A stretch of DNA of 64,000 nucleotides from Ypsolopha sequella. Lineage: Eukaryota; Arthropoda; Insecta; Lepidoptera; Ypsolophidae. Shown piece by piece: positions 52,365 through 61,324 of this stretch. The first letter of the stretch is position 1. Every line of letters begins with the position of its first letter. The DNA is taken from NCBI GenBank assembly GCA_934047225.1, contig OW203989.1:4873977-4937976 (forward strand). Direction: 5' to 3'. A model generated the notes under the pieces. The model did not search any database. It was not told where the DNA came from and worked only from the letters and a program-made list of their open reading frames with translations. A program made the translations under genes and the position numbers.

Positions 52365-55300
52365 TTAGAAAAATGATTTATGACCCCAAGCTAATGTTGA
52401 AATCCTGTCACTCAAAATAATTTTTTTGTCATCATTAGGTGACAGTGCCACTTTATTCTGCTCTTGTGTAAATATATCATGTTTTAAAGATTTAAACAAG
52501 ATATTCTTTTTCCTGATAATTTTTTTCTTTATTAACACATTAGAGTAGTCCTTAAAGTTAATATCTTTCATAAGACATTTTTGTACCCCTTTTGCTTTTT
52601 TAATTACATCGTCTTCAGTTTTAATGCAATACAATTTAGATCGTAATCCAACAAATTCTTTAATAATCTTTCCACCCATTTCATCTTTGAATAAACCAGG
52701 AATTTTTTTGTTCACACAATCAATCTTGTAAATATTATTTTCAGAATAATTGCTGGTATCAAAATACTCAAGAAATTGAGTCTTCAAATCTCTATAAAAG
52801 TCAGGTGTCTCTACATTGTAAAGAAACGAATCCGTATCAGAATAAGCAATTTGTATTCTCGATCCATAAAATGGTTTCATTACGGAGTAATGAAATTTGT
52901 ACATATGATATTTTGACAACTCCAGAACAGAAAATCCTATGTATATCGGTTTATCTAAAACAACTTTTTCAGGTTTCATTTGTATACCTACAAAGTTTTC
53001 TGAGAATATCGTACAACTATGAAAATTTGGTCTTGCTATCAATCTGTCTGCAGTATATATTTTTTTTGTTACATTTGTTGTATCAGACCATCGATTAACT
53101 AGTTTAACATTTACTCTATGTTCAGAATTTTCTAAAGTTTTACCAAAAATACTATTATTTAATAGCTTAAAAAAGTCTTGTTCAAATGTAGACTTCGCGG
53201 TTTGTCTTAATGAAGTATTCAAGTCTATGTACTGCTTAAGATAGGCACTCTGTCTAAATTGTATTACTCTGTGTATTTTAATTAACTTTAATCCATGTCT
53301 AACACACTCTTTTAAATGCACGTAATGAATTACATATTTAAACTTATCATATAAATTTGGAATTAATTTAGGTGTTTTAGAACCAGGAGGTATGAATTTT
53401 TGTGGGCAAAAAGGGAAGTCGTTATGCAAGTCATGTAAGTGTTCAGGATATTCTAAGTCAACTTCAAGTATGTACCCAAAGTTGTTATTGTTCGGTACTT
53501 CTAGTATATTTAAAATATGAATTTCGTCAATGCTTAGTAACTTAAAATCTGAATATGGTAGAAACGCACACATAGCAAAACCGTATAAGTTATTACAATC
53601 TATATAAATGAGATAATTATCAGGTTGCTTTGGATCATAGTCTGACAAATATTTATTATTAGATTTGGCATGTCTTAATGAGCACAAACAAATCCCTCCA
53701 CGAATCCCATCTTGAATCATGCGAATTATTTCAAGATCTTCAATTAGCTCAAGTTGAACATTAGTTTTGAGTAACATCGCAGAATAGCTAAGGCTTGGGA
53801 GGCTAAAAAAGAAAGCGGGCTCTAGTTTATAATACTTTTTGCAGGTTTTACGAAAATTTTCAAAAATATCTGCTAGTAATAACACATCTATCTTAAGATA
53901 TAAATCTGTATATTGACCCATATTTTTTATATCAAATGTTTTCCAAACTTTTTGTGCATGTTTGTAATTAGATACAGAAATGGTTTCATTGGTTAATCTA
54001 TTAAAGAAAGAACTTATCGGAGGTAAACTCTCTTCCATATAAGATTCCCAAGTAGTCATGTGTTCATAGGGATATAATCCTTTGCGTTTTAATAAGCAAA
54101 ATAGATTTTTGTCTGGATAAAACTTAGATAAATTTATAAAGTTATCATCATTCAAACTATCTGCTAACTTTTCAAGACTGCTATTAAGAAACTTCAACGA
54201 ATCTAAAAATCGAACTGGCACAAATTCATCTTCAGTTTTAAAAAACTTCGTGAATGATATATAATTTTCTTTGGTTTTAGCAATGACTCTAATATTCCCA
54301 GGCATTGCACCCAATTCTCGTATAAATAAATGAGAGTCATATCCAGAAAGATTATGAAAGAAAATCGGAATAAATTTTGGTAGCGAATAGGTAAGGTTAC
54401 AATAGGAATGAGCGGCTCCACGAAAGTACCCTGTTACGTGACAATGATCTCTTACTTTATCATCAAACAAGACTTTTGAACATATATGACAGTGCGTTGC
54501 ATTTTTGAAAGCTAAGAAATTTGCTTCGGTAAATATCATAGGTTTTGGATATTTCAGTATCTTATGTATTTCAATAATATCTTTTTGAAGATATGTTATA
54601 TACTTTTGTACACAATCATGACCTCTATAGCTTACGTATTTATTAAGAGAACTATCGTGAGCACATACAATATAATAACCGAAAGCGGAAGGTATATGTT
54701 TATTTAAGTTTGTGGTGAAACCAGATTTGGTATTAGAGTCGGATTCGCTAGAACATGTTTCCAAAATAGATTCAAAGTCTGCGTAAATAACAAACGGCAT
54801 GTCTTGCATTCGTTCATAGTGTTTAAACTGTATGATAGTTCCTTTATTTGGTAGCACAGTAGCTACACCTCCACATAAATGAGACTCTAATTTTGTTTCA
54901 GTATCAAAAAATAGTAAACAATCATCGCAAAAGTAAAGTTTCCCGTGATGTTTGGTAATCTGTTGTCTCACAAGACGGGTTAGGTTTTTGATCAAACAAT
55001 AATGTATTCGTGTATTAGATTCTAACATCAATAAATTAATGTGATATTTTTTTCGACAATGTGTTTTATAAAGAGGACCAGTAACTTTTGTACCAGAAAT
55101 TCCGTAAACGTTAACACTTATTTTAGGGTTATTTTTTTCAAATATTTTAATATCTGAGAAAGAAACAGGGAACCCCATATTTTTTAAATTAAAAACTGTA
55201 TTAAAGTCTGGATACGAAGTAGTCCTTTCAGCATTTTTCTTAACAGGGAACAGAGCAGCTAAAATACACCACACAAAGCAAAAGTTATCATTATTTTGGA

Positions 55301-55883
55301 CATTTATACAAGATCGCTTATTTTTAAAATGCTTAGGTAATTCCATATAGTTAGAACCTCTCAAAGGAACATACTTGTTAATATTGACCTCCAAATAACA
55401 ATTTTTGAAAAATGACCACCCGCTATCACGTTCCTGGAATTCATCAATTTTTTTACTAATTGAGTTAATCATTTGCAAAAAGATATCTTGAAAGCAGTAA
55501 TTTTGGTGCAGACTTACGTTCTTTGTAGCAAAAGATTTTAATTCACTAGATTCATTTTTTGGCAAAGAAAATTCAGCAAAATATTCAAAGTTGACTTTAA
55601 TAGAGCTATGCGCCTGGATTTGTGTGTCAAGCAAATTTTTCAAATTGTAACGCAAGCGTTGGATATAATGAGTAGGCGTCAATTGATCTATCGTTTCTGA
55701 TTTACTTCCACGGAGTCTATATGAAATGATACGATTACGGTATGCTGAGCTTATCTTTTCAATATTGTGACTTTGCAAAATAGAATTCACATTTTTATGT
55801 AAAGTGCTTCGAAGGTGTGCAGAAAAAGCCTTACTTATAACAGATTTGTCGCAAACTGTGCAGTATATCTTTCTGTTAGACAT
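52365..55883 (-). CDS. POLB: Protein-primed family B DNA polymerase
   Basis: A 1172-residue replicative polymerase, intact from ATG to stop. An N-terminal C2H2-like finger (C8, C11, H23, H29) is followed by a Cys/His-containing region (about 190-335; FCFVWCILAALFP and HYCLIKNLTRLV) seen in other Maverick polymerases. Exonuclease motifs: ADFES (D369, E371), HNLSGYDSH (N511, D516) and YLKIDVLLLAD (Y662, D666). A second Cys/His cluster (C465, C468, H480, H482, C495) sits inside the exonuclease region. Polymerase motif A is DCNNLYG (D762), motif B is KLLNNSIFGK (906-915), motif C is YSDTDS (D1016, D1018), and KLY (1093-1095) is the KxY motif. The protein-primed subgroup starts DNA synthesis at the termini from a protein. 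It is the only polymerase in the element. Confidence 0.95.
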   Translation of the reverse strand: MSNRKIYCTVCDKSVISKAFSAHLRSTLHKNVNSILQSHNIEKISSAYRNRIISYRLRGSKSETIDQLTPTHYIQRLRYNLKNLLDTQIQAHSSIKVNFEYFAEFSLPKNESSELKSFATKNVSLHQNYCFQDIFLQMINSISKKIDEFQERDSGWSFFKNCYLEVNINKYVPLRGSNYMELPKHFKNKRSCINVQNNDNFCFVWCILAALFPVKKNAERTTSYPDFNTVFNLKNMGFPVSFSDIKIFEKNNPKISVNVYGISGTKVTGPLYKTHCRKKYHINLLMLESNTRIHYCLIKNLTRLVRQQITKHHGKLYFCDDCLLFFDTETKLESHLCGGVATVLPNKGTIIQFKHYERMQDMPFVIYADFESILETCSSESDSNTKSGFTTNLNKHIPSAFGYYIVCAHDSSLNKYVSYRGHDCVQKYITYLQKDIIEIHKILKYPKPMIFTEANFLAFKNATHCHICSKVLFDDKVRDHCHVTGYFRGAAHSYCNLTYSLPKFIPIFFHNLSGYDSHLFIRELGAMPGNIRVIAKTKENYISFTKFFKTEDEFVPVRFLDSLKFLNSSLEKLADSLNDDNFINLSKFYPDKNLFCLLKRKGLYPYEHMTTWESYMEESLPPISSFFNRLTNETISVSNYKHAQKVWKTFDIKNMGQYTDLYLKIDVLLLADIFENFRKTCKKYYKLEPAFFFSLPSLSYSAMLLKTNVQLELIEDLEIIRMIQDGIRGGICLCSLRHAKSNNKYLSDYDPKQPDNYLIYIDCNNLYGFAMCAFLPYSDFKLLSIDEIHILNILEVPNNNNFGYILEVDLEYPEHLHDLHNDFPFCPQKFIPPGSKTPKLIPNLYDKFKYVIHYVHLKECVRHGLKLIKIHRVIQFRQSAYLKQYIDLNTSLRQTAKSTFEQDFFKLLNNSIFGKTLENSEHRVNVKLVNRWSDTTNVTKKIYTADRLIARPNFHSCTIFSENFVGIQMKPEKVVLDKPIYIGFSVLELSKYHMYKFHYSVMKPFYGSRIQIAYSDTDSFLYNVETPDFYRDLKTQFLEYFDTSNYSENNIYKIDCVNKKIPGLFKDEMGGKIIKEFVGLRSKLYCIKTEDDVIKKAKGVQKCLMKDINFKDYSNVLIKKKIIRKKNILFKSLKHDIFTQEQNKVALSPNDDKKIILSDRISTLAWGHKSFF

Positions 55884-56446
55884 AGTTAGAGACAGAAAAC
55901 TAAGTAAAGAATGTAAGTAGGTATAATGTTTGTTAGATTGGTTATTATTTAGAAAAAAAAAAAAAATACATTTCTCAGCTACAATAATAAACTACGAGTG
56001 TGTTGTTCTAAAATCAGTATTTATATTAATCAATTATCAGTTAAAATGTGTAAAATATATTTCATATTTCAATAGATAATTTTAATAACCTTCTCATCGG
56101 TTGCTTTAAACTATTATTTTTACTTTAAAATTTCTTATAAGTTGGTTATTTGTTTATTTCTTATTAAAATTTTCAATTTATAACTGTAAAGGAATCACAA
56201 CTTGTTATCAAACAAACATCAACTATCAATTGATTTATGGATAAAATATAGATTATTAAGTAAGGTAGTAAGGTTATATAAGATGAGACATAAGACGTAA
56301 GATAAGTGACAAAATTATTTCATTTAATTTTTGTTTATTTTGTTTTTATTTGTTTCAACAGTAACTGTAAAAAATACATTAATAAAATTCATAGCTATAA
56401 AAATACATAAAAATGAAAATTAAAAAATAATGAAATGTTTCATAAA
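55884..56446. other. Intergenic spacer upstream of the polymerase
   Basis: 563 AT-rich bases holding a candidate minus-strand TATA box (TATTTATA on the plus strand, 56018-56025) about 135 bases before the polymerase ATG. The spliced gene's 3' end lies at 56447. No coding sequence seen. Confidence 0.35.
56018..56025 (-). promoter_or_regulatory. Candidate TATA box of the polymerase gene
   Basis: TATAAATA on the minus strand, the same octamer as before the ATPase gene, about 135 bases upstream of the polymerase start. Confidence 0.35.
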
Positions 56447-56918
56447 TTACTTCTTTTCTATCTTTTTAGTAGAAAAAAACTTCCCTTTCTCTGTAAAATT
56501 ATCTTTACAAGCATTAACAAATTTTCTCAAAATGCCCAATTCAGCGCTGTTGGCATCAGATCTGTACCGCAAGTTGAGAATTGTTTTCTCGGCCCGCTCC
56601 TTCCAGTTTAACCCTGCTATGTCTTTAACCTCATAGAATTTTAATTCTACAAAGAAGTCGCCCTCACGATCCGAGGTGTGGCGCAGCACCCCATCAGCAC
56701 AGCGACGAGAGAGGGATGATGTTAGTCCTTGCAGCTGTCTTCCAACCTCTGCTTCCTCTTCACTCTCGGAGTCGAGAGACCACCACTTCGTATCGCCCTT
56801 TGTTCTCGAACTCGAACCTGCTGCAGGAGATTTTGCCGGTGTTGGTGCTCGGGGAGTTGATGATTCCTTTTTCTGTACCTTTCGCTTTTTTACCGCTGGT
56901 GATCGTTTTTTATCAACC
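56447..56918 (-). CDS. Last exon of a spliced gene of unknown function
   Basis: The open frame seems to start at an ATG at 56929, but that codon lies in a splice acceptor: the minus strand reads TTTTTTGTATTTCAG then GG, so the exon begins at 56918. The encoded part is about 157 residues: a basic K/S/P-rich stretch, an acidic DSESEEEAE patch, and a C-terminal domain with FVELKFYEVKDIAGLNWKER and ILRKFVNACKDN. I do not recognise a family. The exon is visibly GC-richer than the AT-rich Maverick genes on either side, and introns are unusual for Maverick genes. This suggests a captured host gene, which is inference. Confidence 0.6.
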
Positions 56919-57134
56919 CTGAAATACAAAAAACAATATTAGCATGCAAATATCGTAAATAATATATTCTTTAATTTACAAAGAATTTCTTTCACTGCTA
57001 ATGCTAGAGTGTTACAGCAACTTAAGAGTTTATTGAAAGAAAAAAAAAAAGAAAAAGATAACATAATACATGACTATTCTACACAAATGCATATGATTTA
57101 AATTTAATAAATTCTACATAAATATTCAACATAC

Positions 57135-57206
57135 CTTTCGTCGTCCGAAAACAAATCAAATTTTGATTTTTTGGATAAAGAGCTTCGTTCATAGTCAGAT
57201 TCCGAC
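57135..57206 (-). CDS. Upstream exon of the spliced gene
   Basis: Seventy-two bases bounded by a good acceptor (TTTTTGTTTTAG then G) and donor (AAAG then GTATGT). They remain open in the frame that continues into 56918: one base completes a codon, 23 codons follow, and two bases carry over, so both introns are phase 2. The encoded stretch is acidic and serine rich (SESDYERSS, then FDLFSDDE), in keeping with the next exon. No start codon is present, so at least one further 5' exon is needed. Candidate donors lie at 57645 (GTAAGT, but with an in-frame stop before it) and 58762 (AG then GTAAGT, frame compatible). Confidence 0.5.
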
Positions 57207-57309
57207 CTAAAACAAAAACAGAAAGTATTAAATAATTAAACATATAAATTATCTTTTAATATTATTATAGTGCACTACAAACTAAAAAATAGTTATAAGA
57301 AACACAACC

Positions 57310-57600
57310 TCGAATAAACAAATATTTTGGAAAGAATCTTAGGGTCAGGATTCGAACCTGTAACCTCTTTCTATCACAACAAACTTAAAATATAAATTAT
57401 AAACAAATTTAAAATGAACAAATATTATGAAAAAAAAAATCTTCGGGTTAGGATTCGAACCTGCAACCTCTTGGTATCACAACAAACTTAAAATATTAAT
57501 TAGAAACAAATCCAAATAAGCAGATGTATTGAAAAAAAATATCTTTGGGTTAGGATTCGAACCCGTAACATCTTGCTATCACAACAAACTCCCTTTTCAC
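57310..57600 (+). repeat. Three tandem ~103-bp repeats with a tRNA-like block
   Basis: AGGATTCGAACCTG-type blocks end at 57360, 57463 and 57565, giving periods of 103 and 102. Each is followed by AACCTC, TATCACAACAAACT and an A-rich spacer. On the minus strand each block reads as a tRNA T-loop (B-box). The unit is related to the host repeat at 3235-3375, so it probably entered by SINE insertion and then amplified in tandem. Confidence 0.75.
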
Positions 57601-57649
57601 TGATATATTATTTATATAATATGGGAAATAAAAATAAAACTTACGAACA

Positions 57650-58010
57650 TTATATCTGTTGCTCTGATCCTCAGTTTGAATGTTAGATAATATGAGTCTC
57701 CTTCGGGATGAATCCGCCAATCCGAGAATTATTCACTCACGAATACAATTCACTACTAATTCGAAGACTGGAGGCAAATGAAATGATATAATTTTAATTT
57801 CTGTATAGAGGTTTTATTGTCGTTAATTGCTTGCGATCGGAAAAACTATTTAACAGTTTGATAAAGTTAGGCAACTCGTATAAATGTGAGAGGGTTCCGT
57901 GTACAAATATTTTTTTGATCTTAAAAATTAAAAAATTAAAAACAACAAATTTTGATACAACTGATTAGATTGATTGTGTAAAAAAAAGAAAAAAAAAAAA
58001 AAAAAAAAAA
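57650..58010. other. Non-coding Maverick sequence
   Basis: AT-rich, no gene seen; ends in an A-tract at about 57980-58012 that starts the tandem units. Confidence 0.4.
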
Positions 58011-58015
58011 AAGTA

Positions 58016-58622
58016 AGATATTTCGGATTAAATGTTTCCATAAAGTATACTAAATAATACAGAATACTTAATACAACAAAGGTTGATGAATTTAAAATGT
58101 ATTAAAACTATAAGGTTACTTAATGCATTTCGGTTTTAATGTTTTGATACGGAATACTAATTCGATAGGTATATGTATTGAATAATTTAACACGTTAAAG
58201 GTTGATGAATTAAGAAAGAATTAAGCCTATGTATATGATAACTTTATTTGATACACCCAAACTCATGCTGAGGACTCGCTAAGTGATCAGAAACAGTAAC
58301 AGCAAAAGACAAAAAAAAAAAAAAAAAAAAAAAAAAACTAAGATATTTCGGATTAAATGTTTCCATAAAGTATACTAAATAATACAGAATACTTAATACA
58401 ACAAAGGTTGATGAATTTAAAATGTATTAAAACTATAAGGTTACTTGATGCATTTCGGTTTTAATGTTTTGATACGGAATACTAATTTGATAGGTATATG
58501 TATTGAATAATTTAACACGTTAAAGGTTGATGAATTCAGAAAGAATTAAGCCTATGTATATGGTAACTTTATTTGATACACCCAAACTCATACTGAGGAC
58601 TCGCTAAGTGATCAGAAACAGT

Positions 58623-58657
<35 letters not shown>
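58016..58657 (+). repeat. Two 325-bp tandem units separated by A-tracts
   Basis: 58016-58306 and 58341-58631 are near identical (offset 325). An A-tract precedes each unit and a third ends the array (58631-58657). Within each unit, two halves of about 107 bases also resemble each other (ATTTCGG... then AAAGGTTGATGAATT). The few differences between units suggest a recent duplication. No coding frame. Confidence 0.85.
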
Positions 58658-59389
58658 CATTATTTATTTATGAAATCCTATACTCTGCTGCGCTTTGTGA
58701 TATAACAATAATATTAAATCAAAAATACTAAATTTTGTAAACAGTCGTACTGATCACTTACCTACTTTCAAGTATATATAACTTTCGCTGTATAAATTAA
58801 AGTCATTTTATATGTGAGAAAACAAATATTAATATGGCACGCAACGTGTTAATGTCTTGGTCGAATTTATGTTATTTGTCAAGATTGCATTTATAAACAT
58901 TGCAACAACAAATCGTTTTGCAATGTATTGTAACTTGATATCGTCCGGTCGCCCTATATGAAATACGTACTTTGGTCACCTTAAAATACAAATGAATGAT
59001 TTAAAAATACCATGCGTTTAGACACGTGATTAATACTTTATTAGTTTTGATCTTTCAACACCTCTTTAGGTGTATATTGGTTAGCTCAGTTGTCTAATTG
59101 TCATGGTTTTTCGTAAACACTAAATTATACGATATACCTTTCTACACAAAACGCATGTAAATAATTGAAGTATTAGGAAAATTAATAATAATTTATTTCC
59201 AAACACAAACACAAATATATATATATTATATTCGTTTACATAAGTTGTAAGTACTTTGCATTTTTACATTTTACAATAAAAAGTATTCTTGTGGCCCTAG
59301 ACTAAGCAAGCTTGACTCGTTAGTACCACAAAGAAAAAAAAATAATAATAATAAAATCGCAACGGAAACCTGATTTCTTTGTTCTTACA
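58658..59389. other. Non-coding Maverick sequence
   Basis: AT-rich DNA without a supported gene. Contains the possible donor site at 58762 and a plus-strand AATAATAATAATAA run near 59340. Confidence 0.4.
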
Positions 59390-59810
59390 TTAAGGCGATA
59401 CGTAAAGTTTTAGCGTCCCTTTACTCCATATGCGAAAATACCCTCATTGCGAATGGGATGGATTTGTGGAAAAATAGCAAAAAGTAGATATTTATTAATA
59501 TAAAATGTACTAACCTATTTTGGCAAAAGATTTTCAAGGAGACTTTAAAAATACATAATATCCACATTTTGAATGCAATTTCACAATGACATTAGTTAGG
59601 ATTTCAGAATTACAGAAAAAATAAAACAATTTAAAGGTCTTTTCGGAATTAAATTCTATCGAGAAAATTTTATCCAATCGCGTTTTCCTTCAGTGAGAAT
59701 CTTAATCAAATATTCAATAAACATTTACACAAAAATGAAATACGTAGATGACGTTATAGTAGAGTAAATGAATTCGAAAAAACCCCATTTTTTTATTGGT
59801 ATCGCCTTAA
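59390..59810 (+). mobile_element. TTAA-flanked MITE family A, copy 6, nested in the Maverick
   Basis: TTAAGGCGATACG at the left and GGTATCGCCTTAA at the right bound a 421-bp copy with the family's ACTCCATATGCGAAAATACC block. TTAA is duplicated on both sides. The MITE therefore entered after the Maverick, giving a relative age. Confidence 0.8.
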
Positions 59811-59976
59811 TTTTATCGATGATATTCATGACTGATTGTTAAAATTGTTTAGAAAAAGACTGTTATAACTCCGTTATTTACGAAATGCATAATGATTGAA
59901 GGTAAACTTATTGCGATACACAGTCGTAGGGGCATAGCTCATTGTGATATGTCTATAGCTCACTGTAATAAACTCA

Positions 59977-60250
59977 ATGCGATTAAAGTCCATTGAGAGA
60001 AGCAAAGTATATATTCATTGGGGCATAGCTCACTGTAAGCGAAGAATATGTTCATTGGGGCATAGCTCACCGTAAGCGAAGAATATGTTCGTTGGGGCAT
60101 AGCTCACCGTAAGCGAAGAATATGTTCATTGGGGCATAGCTCACTGTATATATAGGGGGTTATAGCTCAACTGGAATCGATTGAGGAAAGGTGAACGTAG
60201 TGAACCTTTCCGCGATTCCAGTGAGCTATAATGCCCTATATATACCTACT
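59977..60250 (-). repeat. Maverick right terminal inverted repeat
   Basis: Inverse of 44223-44532 with one 37-bp unit fewer. The outer 104 bases (60147-60250) match the left end base for base in length and nearly in sequence, including the self-complementary hairpin, and finish CCTACT. Confidence 0.9.
59999..60146 (-). repeat. Four tandem 37-bp repeats in the right terminal repeat
   Basis: Units end at 60035, 60072, 60109 and 60146 and are the inverse of the left array. Two further degenerate GCATAGCTCA/TATAGCTCACTG cores lie just inside, at about 59930-59965. Confidence 0.9.
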
Positions 60251-60256
60251 TTCCTT
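60251..60256. repeat. Target-site duplication, right copy (TTCCTT)
   Basis: Identical to 44217-44222. Confidence 0.9.
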
Positions 60257-60680
60257 ACCCGAAGGGTGCCAAATGGGACAGTTTGACGGTCAGGGGCTTC
60301 AGCCGCTATCAAAATACGTGTTACAACGGCCTGTATCAAGGTAAACATAAAAAATAAAATTGAAACCCAACCAAGGCCCCCACACAAAGCGCCCCGAAAA
60401 AGTAGATTTTTTAACGTTATTTGTTTCAGCTCTAAAAGTCGGTCAAATTTGGTTAGATTGTTGTACATACCGTAAAGTAAAACCATAAAATGATAGTTAT
60501 TACTCTGAAAGTGCTCAATTATACTCAAGCGCTACTTGTTTTTCGTCGCCTTGATATAGATATCGGCATTTACATTATGTTGTTCTTATTTATCATAATG
60601 TTTTCAGGATTTCGTACCCGAATTATGTGGTTGTTTGGAACCTTTTGTGTGCGAGTCCGATTCCCACTTAGCAGTTTTTT
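60257..60680 (-). repeat. Right half of the repeat interrupted by the Maverick
   Basis: ACCCGAAGGGTGCCAAATGG continues the AGGGTTCC sequence at 44211-44220. The following GGCCTGTATCAAGGTAAACA and GGCCCCCACACAAAGCGCC wording is a familiar lepidopteran repeat. The 100-codon frame here (60226-60528) crosses the Maverick boundary and is an artefact. Confidence 0.6.
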
Positions 60681-61130
60681 TTTTTGTAATTTGTTTGTTC
60701 ACAAGCTTAAGGTTGAGCAGTTATTACTCTAAAATGGAAATGCAACCCGTTTTAAAACGCCAGATGAAATCGAAAAAAACTTTTTAAAACTCAGCTTTTG
60801 CAGAGCAAAAAATTTCAACTGCCAACTGTGACTGCCAACATCCTTTCATACTTTTCAACCTATGAAGTTGCTTACCATAACGAGGTAAATCCTGAACGAG
60901 TCGGGAGCATTCGACGCTTCCTGGAAGTAAATGTATTTTACTATTAGCCAGATTCTTTCTAAAACCCTGCAAAAGGCATGTTCCACTAAATTAAAAGCTG
61001 CAATTGACTAATGTTCCTTCAAACCCATTTACAATAGTTTAAATAAAGTTGTATATAGCCAATAGAAACAACTTAAAAAACGACTTACCTTACAAAAAAT
61101 CTACTAAAACCTAAAATTTTACTATTTAGC
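60681..61130. other. Gene-free sequence
   Basis: No gene or repeat recognised. Confidence 0.4.
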
Positions 61131-61324
61131 TGTTATTATTCCATGCGGCTTGAACACTCATGTGTGATTGTTGTTGACTATATGCCACTCATTTCACCGA
61201 TACAATTTGCCCGTTTGTCGCGTCGTCGTTCTAAGAACGACACTCGCCCTGATAATGCCGAAATTGGTTGCTATAAAGTCAACAACAATCACACGTGAGT
61301 GTTCAAGCCGTATGCAATAATAAT
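61131..61324. repeat. Inverted repeat with a hammerhead-like relic
   Basis: Arms of about 50 bases (CTTGAACACTCATGTGTGAT at the left, ATCACACGTGAGTGTTCAAG at the right) enclose about 90 bases. CCTGATAATGCCGAAATTGG at 61248-61267 resembles a hammerhead core, but the conserved G8 is A (CUGAUAA), so it is probably inactive. Confidence 0.55.

Larger units (their letters stand above)
44223..60250. mobile_element. Complete Maverick/Polinton virus-like DNA transposon
   Basis: A 16,028-bp element with AG...CT ends, long inverted repeats and a perfect 6-bp target duplication. It encodes the full Polinton set: protein-primed family B polymerase, retroviral-type integrase, packaging ATPase, adenovirus-type protease, and major and minor capsid proteins. 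It also has a phospholipase A2 protein, a fibre-like protein and four proteins of unknown role. The rightward block (44615-51427) holds morphogenesis and integration genes. The leftward block (51529-57206) holds replication and accessory genes. All core frames are uninterrupted, and termini and duplication are intact. Younger repeats have entered the non-coding right end. Family knowledge: Polintons replicate by protein priming, integrate with their own integrase and are suspected to form virions. Activity here is unproven. Confidence 0.95.

Noticed and set aside
52805..54421. Frames within the polymerase gene on either strand
   Set aside because: Shadows of the 1172-residue polymerase; no independent support.
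56676..56942. Two plus-strand frames opposite the spliced gene's last exon
   Set aside because: They are antisense shadows of a GC-richer exon; the minus-strand frame has matching splice sites and an in-frame upstream exon.
60226..60528. 100-codon minus-strand frame
   Set aside because: It starts in flanking repeat and ends within the Maverick terminal repeat, so it is created by the insertion junction.
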